Below, one piece after another: positions 51,090-59,191 of a DNA stretch of 64,000 nt. Each line of letters starts with the position of its first letter. Positions within the stretch are counted from its first letter, which is position 1. Below the pieces are notes generated by a model, which worked only from the letters and a program-made list of their open reading frames with translations, was not told where the DNA came from and did no database searches. The translations under genes and the position numbers were made by a program. This stretch comes from Aestuarierythrobacter sp037968495 (GTDB lineage Bacteria > Pseudomonadota > Alphaproteobacteria > Sphingomonadales > Sphingomonadaceae): contig JBBKVP010000054.1 of the NCBI GenBank assembly GCA_037968495.1, positions 57,009-121,008 on the forward strand, given 5' to 3'.

Positions 51090-53495
51090 TTAGTCTTTGC
51101 CGCCTTTATCCTTGCCGCCGTCGCTGTCGCCAGCCTCGGCATCCGGTTTCTTGGGGGTAGCTTTCTTTGCGGCGGGCTTCTTTGCTGCCGTTTTTCTTTT
51201 CTTCGCCGCAGGCATCTTTGGCGGAGCAGGAGTGACTTCGAATGACGGCTTGCCGTCCTTCACACTCACATGAACCTCACCGCCGCTGATCAGCTTGCCG
51301 AATAGCAACTCCTCTGCGAGCGGTTGCTTGATCTTGTCCTCAATCAGTCGGGCCATCGGACGGGCACCATAGAGCTTGTCATAGCCCTTTTTCGCTAGCC
51401 AATCGCGGGCGTCGCTGTCGAACTGGATATGCACGTCCTGATCGGCCAGCTGCAGTTCGAGCTGAAGGATGAATTTGTCGACCACGCGGCTGACGGTCCC
51501 GGTGCCGAGATAGGCAAACGGCACGATCGCATCGAGGCGGTTACGGAATTCTGGCGAGAACATCTTCTTCACCGCTTCCTCGCTTGCATCTTCCTTCGAC
51601 ACATCCCCGAAACCGATGCCGCTGCTCGCCATATCGGCAGCCCCGGCATTGGTGGTCATCACCAGCACAACATTGCGGAAATCGACCGTCTTGCCGTGAT
51701 GATCGGTCAGGCGGCCATTATCCATGACTTGCAGCAGGATATTGAACAGGTCCGGATGGGCCTTTTCGATTTCGTCGAGTAGCAGCACGCAATGCGGGTT
51801 CTGGTCGATGGCATCGGTCAGCAAACCGCCCTGATCAAAGCCGACATAGCCCGGAGGCGCGCCGATCAGGCGCGAAACGCTGTGACGCTCCATATATTCG
51901 GACATGTCGAAGCGTTTGAGTTCAATACCCATGATGCTGGCCAGTTGGCGTGCAACCTCGGTTTTACCAACACCGGTCGGGCCGCTGAAAAGGAATGAGC
52001 CGATGGGCTTATCCGGATCGCGCAGACCTGCCCGGCTGAGCTTCATAGCCGTAGCGAGTTTGTGCACAGCGGCGTCCTGACCAAACACAACCTGCTTCAG
52101 GTCGCGGTCGAGATGCTGCAGCACACGCTTATCATCCTTCGAAACCGATTTCGCCGGGATGCGAGCCATCGTCGCGATGACCTGCTCGATTTCCTTGGCG
52201 GTGATCTTCTTCTTGCGGCGGCTGGGCGGCACAAGCATCTGCATCGCTCCGACTTCGTCGATCACGTCGATGGCTTTGTCCGGCAGCTTGCGGTCATTGA
52301 TATAACGGCTGGACAGTTCGACCGCGGTTTTCAAAGCGTCCGGCGTATAGCGAACGCCGTGGTGTTCTTCGAATGCAGAACGCAAACCTTTGAGGATCTT
52401 GATCGTATCCTCGATTGTCGGCTCGTTCACATCGATCTTTTGGAACCGGCGTAGCAAAGCGCGATCCTTCTCGAAGTGGTTGCGGAACTCCTTGTAGGTT
52501 GTCGATCCAACGCAGCGGATCGCACCGCTCGAAAGCGCAGGCTTCAGCAAGTTGGAGGCATCCATAGCCCCGCCGCTGGTTGCGCCAGCACCGATAACTG
52601 TATGAATTTCATCGATAAATAGCACGGCCTCGGGCATTTTCTCGAGTTCGTTGACGACCTGCTTCAGCCGCTCCTCGAAATCACCGCGATAACGGGTGCC
52701 GGCCAGCAGCGCGCCCATATCAAGCGAGTAGATCACTGCATTTTGCAGCACTTCGGGCACCTGACCTTCGACGATCTTACGCGCCAGACCTTCGGCAATG
52801 GCGGTCTTACCAACGCCCGGGTCGCCCACATAAAGCGGGTTGTTCTTCGAACGGCGGCAGAGAATCTGGATCGTCCGGTCAACCTCGGGGCCGCGGCCGA
52901 TCAACGGATCTATCCGGCCATCTTCGGCCTTCTTGTTGAGGTTTACGGTAAACTGGTCGAGCGCAGATTCCTTCTTGCCCTTGTCGCCGCCAGGAAGATC
53001 GCTGTTATCTTCTTGATCTGTGCCGGTTGGCGGGCTTTGGTCTTCGATTTGGCGGCCACCCTTGCCGATGCCGTGGCTAATAAAGCTGACGGCATCGAGG
53101 CGGCTCATATCCTGCTGCTGCAGGAAGTAGACGGCATAGGAATCGCGTTCGGAGAATAGCGCCACAAGCACATTTGCGCCGGTAACCGTATCCTTTCCGC
53201 TCGACTGCACATGCAGGATCGCCCGCTGGATCACCCGCTGGAAACCGGCGGTCGGCTGCGGATCAGCCCCGTCTTCGGTTTTAAGCGACTGATATTCTTG
53301 ATCAAGATACTGCTTCACCGCTTCGCGCAGCTCGCTCAGATCGACGCCGCAAGCTGTCATGACTTGTGCAGCATCGCTATCTTCGACCAGCGCCAGCAGC
53401 AAATGCTCCAGCGTGGCATATTCATGGCTCCGGTCAGACGCATTGGTCAGTGCGGCGTGGAGCGTCTTTTCGAGGTTCTGTGCGAAACTTGGCAT
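51090..53495 (-). CDS. clpA: ATP-dependent Clp protease ATP-binding subunit ClpA
   Basis: The 801-residue unfoldase has the N-terminal repeat domain ('PSFAQNLEKTLHAALTNASD'), D1 Walker A 'GDPGVGKTAIAEGLARKIVE', 'LFIDEIHTVIGAGATSGGAM', and D2 Walker A 'GPTGVGKTEVARQLASIMGI' with 'CVLLLDEIEKAHPDLFNILL'. An Ala/Lys/Pro-rich tail follows the D2 domain, unlike E. coli ClpA. No clpS or clpP is adjacent. ATG 53495 begins the domain; an upstream in-frame ATG lacks support. Confidence 0.95.
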   Translation of the reverse strand: MPSFAQNLEKTLHAALTNASDRSHEYATLEHLLLALVEDSDAAQVMTACGVDLSELREAVKQYLDQEYQSLKTEDGADPQPTAGFQRVIQRAILHVQSSGKDTVTGANVLVALFSERDSYAVYFLQQQDMSRLDAVSFISHGIGKGGRQIEDQSPPTGTDQEDNSDLPGGDKGKKESALDQFTVNLNKKAEDGRIDPLIGRGPEVDRTIQILCRRSKNNPLYVGDPGVGKTAIAEGLARKIVEGQVPEVLQNAVIYSLDMGALLAGTRYRGDFEERLKQVVNELEKMPEAVLFIDEIHTVIGAGATSGGAMDASNLLKPALSSGAIRCVGSTTYKEFRNHFEKDRALLRRFQKIDVNEPTIEDTIKILKGLRSAFEEHHGVRYTPDALKTAVELSSRYINDRKLPDKAIDVIDEVGAMQMLVPPSRRKKKITAKEIEQVIATMARIPAKSVSKDDKRVLQHLDRDLKQVVFGQDAAVHKLATAMKLSRAGLRDPDKPIGSFLFSGPTGVGKTEVARQLASIMGIELKRFDMSEYMERHSVSRLIGAPPGYVGFDQGGLLTDAIDQNPHCVLLLDEIEKAHPDLFNILLQVMDNGRLTDHHGKTVDFRNVVLVMTTNAGAADMASSGIGFGDVSKEDASEEAVKKMFSPEFRNRLDAIVPFAYLGTGTVSRVVDKFILQLELQLADQDVHIQFDSDARDWLAKKGYDKLYGARPMARLIEDKIKQPLAEELLFGKLISGGEVHVSVKDGKPSFEVTPAPPKMPAAKKRKTAAKKPAAKKATPKKPDAEAGDSDGGKDKGGKD

Positions 53496-53637
53496 TAAAT
53501 CGCTTTCTTTGCGTGGGGCGGCCTTACGCGGATTGGCTTTGGGAGAATGGCTTCGAAGCATGAAGGCGGAATGTAAATCCCGCCTGACTTACCAGTGATA
53601 TGGGTATCGCATTCGGGATTTCGAGAGGGACTTTGGG

Positions 53638-53841
53638 TCATACTCGGCCGCCGCCGAAAAGGGCGTCTGCCGCATTGCGGTGAGAAGTTGCTTTTTCGCG
53701 ATGCGCCTTCACCCGGGCGATCTCTGCATTCAGCATGGCAACGCGCTCATCCAACTCATGGAGTGAATAGCTATCAAGCTCCTCGCCGGAAAGCTTGCCG
53801 GCGGCATCACCCTTGGCTCTTGGGGCGTCGTCTTCATTCAT
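53638..53841 (-). CDS. DUF1192 family small protein
   Basis: The 67-residue protein has the DUF1192 core 'LDSYSLHELDERVAMLNAEI' and 'AREKATSHRNAADALF'-like ending (here 'REKATSHRNAADALFGGGRV'), a short coiled-coil helix. Function unknown; the family is alphaproteobacterial. ATG 53841 fits the family start; ATGs at 53856 and 53877 are alternatives with no better ribosome site. Confidence 0.75.
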   Translation of the reverse strand: MNEDDAPRAKGDAAGKLSGEELDSYSLHELDERVAMLNAEIARVKAHREKATSHRNAADALFGGGRV

Positions 53842-53945
53842 CGCGGGCAGTGTCATGTGCTGGCGGCTTGCTGTCAATGGACTGCGGCGCTAGTTGTTCG
53901 CCGGGAGTGACGCATCCGCAACATTTGCGGAAAGCAGGGGGCATA

Positions 53946-54953
53946 ATGGTAAGCAAGATTCCGGAAACAATGACGGCCATTGGCTATGACGCGCCGGGCG
54001 GACCTGAGGTTCTGCGTGCCGAGATATTGCCTGTGCCAAAACCCGGGCCCGGTGAAGTGCTGGTCAAGGTCGCCTTTGCCGGAGTGAACCGCCCCGATCT
54101 AATCCAGCGCGAGGGGAAATATCCGCCCCCTCCCGGTGCATCGCCGATACCGGGTCTCGAGATTGCGGGTGACGTCCTGGCGTCAGGCGATGGTGTTGAA
54201 AATGTTGGCGTGGGGCATCAGGTCTGTGCCCTAGTCACAGGCGGCGGCTATGCTGAATATTGTCTCGCCAAGGCGGATCACTGTCTGCCTGTGCCAGAAG
54301 GAATGTCGTTGGCCGAAGCAGCCGCTATTCCCGAAACGCTTTTCACCGTTTGGCACAATGTTTTTGAACGGGGCTGGGCCTGTGAGGGCGAAACGCTGCT
54401 CGTGCATGGCGGCACCAGCGGTATCGGTACGATGGCCATCAAGCTGGCGCGGCTGTTTGGTATCAAAACCATCGTAACCTGCGGTAGCGACGAGAAATGC
54501 GCGGCAGCAAAGGCCATCGGCGCAAACCATGCGATCAATTACAAGACGGACGATTTCGTGGAGGAGGTGAAGCAGATCACTTCCGGCCGGGGTGTCGAGA
54601 TCGTTCTCGATATGGTTTCGGGTGATTATGTGCCTCGTAACCTTAAATGCCTCGCTGACGATGGCCGCCATGTGACTATCGCAGTTCTTGGCGGGATGAT
54701 GGCGGAGCTAAATATGGCAGTAATCATGTCACGCCGCTTGACGCTCACAGGTTCAACGCTGCGCGCCCGTCCAGATGATTTCAAAACACTGTTAGCGGAT
54801 GAAATCCATCAGAATGTCTGGGATTTTGCGGCCAGTGGCCAGCTGCGGCCGGAAATGGATCAGATATTTCCGCTTACCGAGGCCTCTGCTGCGCATGCGC
54901 GGATGGAAGCGGGAGACCATATCGGGAAGATCGTGCTGCAGGTCGCAGCATAG
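53946..54953 (+). CDS. quinone oxidoreductase / zinc-independent MDR (PIG3-like)
   Basis: The 335-residue medium-chain oxidoreductase has 'FAGVNRPDLIQREGKYPPPP', 'GGGYAEYCLAKADHCLPVPE', the NADPH-binding 'LVHGGTSGIGTMAIKLARLF' and 'GANHAINYKTDDFVEEVKQI'. It likely reduces quinones or enones with NADPH. AGGGGG lies just upstream of ATG 53946; the longer frame upstream is noise. Confidence 0.9.
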   Translation: MVSKIPETMTAIGYDAPGGPEVLRAEILPVPKPGPGEVLVKVAFAGVNRPDLIQREGKYPPPPGASPIPGLEIAGDVLASGDGVENVGVGHQVCALVTGGGYAEYCLAKADHCLPVPEGMSLAEAAAIPETLFTVWHNVFERGWACEGETLLVHGGTSGIGTMAIKLARLFGIKTIVTCGSDEKCAAAKAIGANHAINYKTDDFVEEVKQITSGRGVEIVLDMVSGDYVPRNLKCLADDGRHVTIAVLGGMMAELNMAVIMSRRLTLTGSTLRARPDDFKTLLADEIHQNVWDFAASGQLRPEMDQIFPLTEASAAHARMEAGDHIGKIVLQVAA

Positions 54954-54956
54954 TTC

Positions 54957-55118
54957 TTACCACCCGCCGCCGTCAGTATTCGGATCGGTCGACGCCCCGC
55001 TAGCGTCGTCCATTGCATCCAGCTGCCAGCGCTCTGCATCATCTATCGGGCGCGTATCAGTTGAGGGAGCCGACGCTGCATAGGTTGACTGGCGGTTAGG
55101 TGAATTATCGCTACTGCC
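54957..55118 (-). pseudogene. in-frame 53-codon continuation after an amber stop
   Basis: Directly after the TAG of the 115-residue gene at 55119, the same frame stays open for 53 codons to a TAA. The encoded stretch is Ser/Thr/Asp-rich and ends 'DDASGASTDPNTDGGGW', which looks like a natural disordered C-terminus. It has no start of its own. It may be a tail lost by a recent nonsense change, a readthrough extension, or chance. Confidence 0.4.
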
Positions 55119-55466
55119 CTAACCGCCCATCGAGTTGGCCAGTTTATAGCCCAGTTCGGGATTGCTTTCGAGCCGCTGGGCCAAATCCATGCTCGAATCG
55201 TCGACAATCACAGCCGCCATATCAAGGATCTCCGACGCAGCCGCCAAAGAGGAGGCTCGGCTCTTCCCATCTCTTACCGCTTCGGCATATTTGGCCATAC
55301 CTTTTCTAAAACCCATTTGGATTTTGTGCTCGTCGACAACCATTGGCGTGCCGCCGATATTTATCGTCTTATCCGGCGTATCGATTGCAACGTCGATGCG
55401 GGAGCTGTTGGAATCAACGCTCTCGATACGAATGAGCACGGTGGCTTGGCCACCTTCTTCGCCCAT
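55119..55466 (-). CDS. orphan 115-residue protein
   Basis: The protein begins 'MGEEGGQATVLIRIESVDSN', has a beta-like first half with 'DKTINIGGTPMVVDEHKIQM' and an alpha-helical second half 'AKYAEAVRDGKSRASSLAAA', ending 'LGYKLANSMGG'. It follows the small lipoprotein by three bases, so they form a pair. No family recognised. It ends at TAG with an open frame beyond it. Confidence 0.6.
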   Translation of the reverse strand: MGEEGGQATVLIRIESVDSNSSRIDVAIDTPDKTINIGGTPMVVDEHKIQMGFRKGMAKYAEAVRDGKSRASSLAAASEILDMAAVIVDDSSMDLAQRLESNPELGYKLANSMGG

Positions 55467-55469
55467 CGT

Positions 55470-55667
55470 CTATAGAACTGAATTCTTGTCCGGCTTGCTT
55501 TTGGTCATCGGCCGAGCTCCTAACAATTGAACCATCGAACCTGACCGGAATGTTCCGAGATCTGACATTGTCTTATCCGCGGGCTGGGGAATGTCTACGA
55601 AGAATTCATCGTTGCCGCAGGCGGTCAACGTTAAGGTCATTATAGCGGCCAGAATCAAACGTATCAT
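55470..55667 (-). CDS. small lipoprotein, 65 residues
   Basis: A short signal with lipobox 'LTAC' (Cys17) is followed by 'GNDEFFVDIPQPADKTMSDL' and a basic tail. Function unknown. It leads the two-gene unit with the 115-residue orphan. Confidence 0.6.
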   Translation of the reverse strand: MIRLILAAIMTLTLTACGNDEFFVDIPQPADKTMSDLGTFRSGSMVQLLGARPMTKSKPDKNSVL

Positions 55668-55861
55668 GGTCTCCGTTCCCTCGGTGATTGAGCGGGCCTT
55701 TACGGCGCCGACCCTAATAAATGGTTTTGCAAGAGAGGTTTAGGGTGGCCTTGAGTGAGGCCGAATTTCTCAAAACTGTCACGCAATTGTGATTCGCCTG
55801 TAACATTGCGCCGCTAACACTGTTGTTGAGTTCAGACCGCTCATTGCAGAGGGCCAACACC

Positions 55862-56032
55862 ATGTTTGATGACCGTACCCGCTCAATTCCCAGTGCAAGC
55901 GATGACCTTGAGAACAGCCAGCGACAGTTTGCGGCTGCGAAACTGACGGACTATCCGGCGCTCGATTCCTTTCCGGTCGGGGAGATCGCTACCGCACGTT
56001 GGCTTATGTTCTGGAAGAAGCGGCCTACATGA
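55862..56032 (+). CDS. small orphan protein, 56 residues
   Basis: ATG 55862 is preceded by GAGGG about eight bases upstream. The product 'MFDDRTRSIPSASDDLENSQ' continues to 'PVGEIATARWLMFWKKRPT', ending with an aromatic/basic tail. Longer upstream starts are not supported. It is followed by a terminator at 56099. No family recognised. Confidence 0.45.
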   Translation: MFDDRTRSIPSASDDLENSQRQFAAAKLTDYPALDSFPVGEIATARWLMFWKKRPT

Positions 56033-56098
56033 TGCACTAGCACCCGATGCGTATGTGCTTGCCGTAAAGCGCGTGTTCGCCTACATCGTCCAAACACA

Positions 56099-56126
56099 GG
56101 CCGCTCCGAAAGGGGCGGCCCTTATA
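56099..56126 (+). terminator. intrinsic terminator before the DUF1013 gene
   Basis: GGCCGCTCC pairs with GGGGCGGCC around a GAAA tetraloop (one T-G pair), followed by a short T-rich stretch. It ends transcription from the small orphan gene. Confidence 0.75.
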
Positions 56127-56145
56127 TTTTCTACGGAGACGACAC

Positions 56146-56871
56146 TTGTCCCAACCAGCACCCCTTATGCCCCATGCAACCGCCTCATGGCTGGTTGATA
56201 ATACCGCGCTCGCATTCGAGCAGATTGCCGAATTTTGCGGCCTGCATATCCTCGAAGTTCAGGCGATGGCCGATGATCTTGCGAGCAGCAAATACACCGG
56301 CCGTGACCCGCTCCATTCGGGCGAACTGACGCTGGCTGAAATCGAGAAGGGTCAGAATGATCCGGGCTACAGCCTCGTCATGCAGAAGGCACCCGTTCAG
56401 GTCAGCCGCACCAAAGGCCCGCGCTATACGCCAGTATCGAAGCGTCAGGATAAGCCTGATGGCATTTCCTGGATCCTGAAGAGCCATCCGGAAATTTCCG
56501 ATGCGCAGATTTCCAAGCTGATCGGTACGACCCGCAACACGATCAACGCCATTCGCGACCGGTCACATTGGAACATCCAGAATATTCAGCCGAAGGACCC
56601 CGTGACTTTGGGCCTTTGCGCGCAGCGTGAGCTTGATGCGGTTGTGGCCAAGGCCGCTAAGAAGGCTGGTATTGTCGACGAAGTGCCTGCTGATGCGCGC
56701 CTCGGCAGCGACAAGGAAGCATTGATCGCCGAATTGAAGCAGGAGCGCGTCGATGCAGCAGACGCAGCTGTTGTTGCGGCTCAGGAAGCTGAAGCAGCAG
56801 CATGGCTCGAAGCCAAGCGCACGGGAACAGCCGAAGAGGGTGAAGAGCCCGCGCCACTGCCAAGCGAGTAA
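56146..56871 (+). CDS. DUF1013 / TrcR family regulator
   Basis: The 241-residue protein has 'LMPHATASWLVDNTALAFEQ', 'IAEFCGLHILEVQAMADDLA', 'YTGRDPLHSGELTLAEIEKG' and a helix-turn-helix-like 'ISDAQISKLIGTTRNTINAI' near residues 120-139, with an Ala/Glu-rich C-terminus. The family is alphaproteobacterial and annotated as a cell-cycle transcriptional regulator. TTG 56146 has GGAGA upstream and preserves the conserved N-terminus; an ATG seven codons on would cut it. Confidence 0.88.
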   Translation: MSQPAPLMPHATASWLVDNTALAFEQIAEFCGLHILEVQAMADDLASSKYTGRDPLHSGELTLAEIEKGQNDPGYSLVMQKAPVQVSRTKGPRYTPVSKRQDKPDGISWILKSHPEISDAQISKLIGTTRNTINAIRDRSHWNIQNIQPKDPVTLGLCAQRELDAVVAKAAKKAGIVDEVPADARLGSDKEALIAELKQERVDAADAAVVAAQEAEAAAWLEAKRTGTAEEGEEPAPLPSE

Positions 56872-56890
56872 CTCTTCGAACAGAAGTTTG

Positions 56891-56926
56891 ACGGGGCTGT
56901 GCGGGATGCTGCGCGGCCCCGTTTTT
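56891..56926 (+). terminator. intrinsic terminator after the DUF1013 gene
   Basis: ACGGGGC (56891-56897) pairs with GCCCCGT (56916-56922) and runs into TTTTT. A clear factor-independent terminator. Confidence 0.8.
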
Positions 56927-56975
56927 GTTGGAGATATCACTTGCTCTGCTGCCAGCGCTCCGTCACAATATTTAC

Positions 56976-58685
56976 ATGAATGTAAGTAGCGCTCCCGAAC
57001 ATCCAACAGCGGAACAATATCAGCACCCCTGCGCATGGGACATGGCATTTCCGCCCATGACTTTGCCCGAAATGTTGGAGAATAGCGCTCGTAAGGCTCC
57101 GGATTCCAACATGGTCCGGTTTATGGGCCGCACCTATAGCTATGCGGATGTGCTGGCTGAGGCTCGTGGGTTTGCTGCTGTGTTGCTTGGTCAGGGTTTC
57201 AAAAGCGGTGATCGTGTGGGCTTATTCCTGCCTAATGTCCCAATCTATCCGGCAGCCTACTACGGCGCGATGATAGCCGGCTGTGTCGTGGTGAACTTCT
57301 CGCCGCTCTACAGCGCTGAAGAACTGGCCGAGCAGGTTGAAGATTCAGGGACCCGTCTGCTGATAACAATCGATGCTCCCGCGCTTCTGCCGACAGCTCT
57401 GGAGGTTCTTGATCGCTCTTCTCTGGAGCAGCTTTGTGTCGGAAAGCTTTCAGATATGCTGCCGTGGTATAAGGGGCTTGCCCTAAAGGTAGTGGGGCGT
57501 AAAAATATTAGCCCCTTTCCCGATCGGCCCGACGTTGGCGACTGGCGTGAGTGGATGGCGGATGGGAGCTGGTCGCACTGGCTCGGTGATGGGCCGCAGT
57601 TCGCTCCCCGCGCAAGTCCAGATGATCTGGCGTTGCTGCAATACACTGGCGGGACCACCGGCACACCCAAGGGCGCAATGCTGACGCATCAGAACCTCAG
57701 CGCCAATGCGCGGCAGGTCGATGCGATTGATCCCTTTACCGATATCGATGACATCATTCTTGGCGTGCTGCCGATGTTCCATGTTTTCGCCAACACCTGC
57801 GTTCTCAACCGCACCGTTTTCAAAGGCGGATGCATTGCCATGTTACCGCGCTTCGACGCCGGGCAGGCTCTGAAACTGCTAGAGAAGGAGCGCGCCACTG
57901 CGTTCCCGGGCGTTCCGACGATGTATCAGGCATTGCTCGATAATCCGGCCTTTGCGAAGACGGATTTCTCGTCGCTTGAAGTATGTATCTCGGGTGGCGC
58001 ACCGCTTCCGGCCCCTGTTCGTGAGAACTTTCAGGAAAAGAGCCGGGCGCTTCTGGTCGAAGGTTACGGCCTTACCGAAAGCGCGGGCGTGGTTTCGACC
58101 AATCCCTATCAGGGCGAAAATCGTCCCGGCACCATCGGGCAAGTGCTTCCGCAAACGCGCGTGAAGCTGCTTGATAAGGAGGACCCGACCAAGCTCGCGC
58201 CTGCAGGCGAGCCCGGAGAGCTTGTCATTCGCGGTCCGCAGATCATGGGTGGATACTGGAACCGGCCCGACGCGGCGAAATCCGCGTTTGCTGAGGTCGG
58301 CGGCGAGAGCTGGCTGCGAACAGGCGACATCGCGATGATCGACGCGGATGGCTACATCAAGATCGTCGACCGCAGCAAGGATATGATTGCCGTCGGCGGA
58401 TTTAAGGTATTCCCGAGCCGCATCGAGGCTGTACTGGTCGATCATCCGGCCGTGAAAGAAGCTCTCGTGATTGGCGTGCCTGACGATTATCTTGGCGAGA
58501 TGCCCAATGCCTACATCACGTTGAACGAAGGCGCGTCTGAGGCCGGCGACGCACTAAAGGAATGGCTCAACCCGCAGGTCGGCAAGCACGAGCGCGTTGG
58601 CGAAATCATCATCCGCGATGAATTACCCAAGACAATGATCGGCAAGCTCGACCGCAAGGCATTGCGGGCCGAGGTGCTAAACTAA
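56976..58685 (+). CDS. long-chain fatty acid-CoA ligase (AMP-forming)
   Basis: The 569-residue adenylate-forming enzyme has 'LLQYTGGTTGTPKGAMLTHQ' (P-loop), 'VEGYGLTESAGVVSTNPYQG', 'WLRTGDIAMIDADGYIKIVD' and the terminal catalytic Lys in 'LPKTMIGKLDRKALR'. It activates fatty acids to acyl-CoA. ATG 56976 is chosen; a start at 56925 would lie across the upstream terminator. Convergent with the bactofilin gene. Confidence 0.92.
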   Translation: MNVSSAPEHPTAEQYQHPCAWDMAFPPMTLPEMLENSARKAPDSNMVRFMGRTYSYADVLAEARGFAAVLLGQGFKSGDRVGLFLPNVPIYPAAYYGAMIAGCVVVNFSPLYSAEELAEQVEDSGTRLLITIDAPALLPTALEVLDRSSLEQLCVGKLSDMLPWYKGLALKVVGRKNISPFPDRPDVGDWREWMADGSWSHWLGDGPQFAPRASPDDLALLQYTGGTTGTPKGAMLTHQNLSANARQVDAIDPFTDIDDIILGVLPMFHVFANTCVLNRTVFKGGCIAMLPRFDAGQALKLLEKERATAFPGVPTMYQALLDNPAFAKTDFSSLEVCISGGAPLPAPVRENFQEKSRALLVEGYGLTESAGVVSTNPYQGENRPGTIGQVLPQTRVKLLDKEDPTKLAPAGEPGELVIRGPQIMGGYWNRPDAAKSAFAEVGGESWLRTGDIAMIDADGYIKIVDRSKDMIAVGGFKVFPSRIEAVLVDHPAVKEALVIGVPDDYLGEMPNAYITLNEGASEAGDALKEWLNPQVGKHERVGEIIIRDELPKTMIGKLDRKALRAEVLN

Positions 58686-58708
58686 ATGCTGAGTGGCTGA
58701 GGAGCCGG

Positions 58709-59191
58709 TTAGCGAGCCAGCGTTAGATGCGCCTCTTCGCCGTCATCGTTGGGAGCAGTTTTCGCCGGGTTGGCCGGGGTTTTGGGCGCTGCAGCTGACG
58801 GAGCAGCATGCGCCTTCTTGGGCGCAAAACGCCCTTCGACGGCTGCGCCTTGTTCGATGGTCAATGCGTCATAATGCACATCGCCTTCGACATGGGCGGT
58901 CTTCAAAACAACCAATTCGCGAGCGGTGATCGATCCTACGATCCGGCCCGATAGGCGCGCGCTTTCGGCGGTGATCGCGCCGAGGATTTCGCTACCTTCG
59001 CCTTGGACCAGGCTGGTGCAGGAAATGTCGCCTTCGATGCGGCCATCGACATGCAGGTCAGCGCTGGCGCTGATGTTACCGGTAATGGTCACATCGCCGC
59101 CGATTACCGAGAATGTTGATCCATTGTTTGAGGGTTTAGCCATCTGAGCGGGCCTTTCGGGCGTTTCCGTATCGGGCTTCTTTGAGAACAT
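58709..59191 (-). CDS. bactofilin (polymer-forming cytoskeletal protein)
   Basis: The 160-residue protein has the beta-helical bactofilin core: 'FSVIGGDVTITGNISASADL', 'HVDGRIEGDISCTSLVQGEG', 'GSITARELVVLKTAHVEGDV' and a Pro/Ala-rich tail. Bactofilins polymerise without nucleotide and position cell-wall enzymes. ATG 59191 (MFSKK... start, GGAG 10 bases upstream) overlaps the M23 gene by 56 bases; ATG 59143 would cut the overlap to eight. Confidence 0.92.
   Translation of the reverse strand: MFSKKPDTETPERPAQMAKPSNNGSTFSVIGGDVTITGNISASADLHVDGRIEGDISCTSLVQGEGSEILGAITAESARLSGRIVGSITARELVVLKTAHVEGDVHYDALTIEQGAAVEGRFAPKKAHAAPSAAAPKTPANPAKTAPNDDGEEAHLTLAR

Noticed and set aside
51429..53498. Several plus-strand frames of 70-140 codons opposite clpA
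   Set aside because: They mirror the codon pattern of clpA and show no domains or starts of their own.
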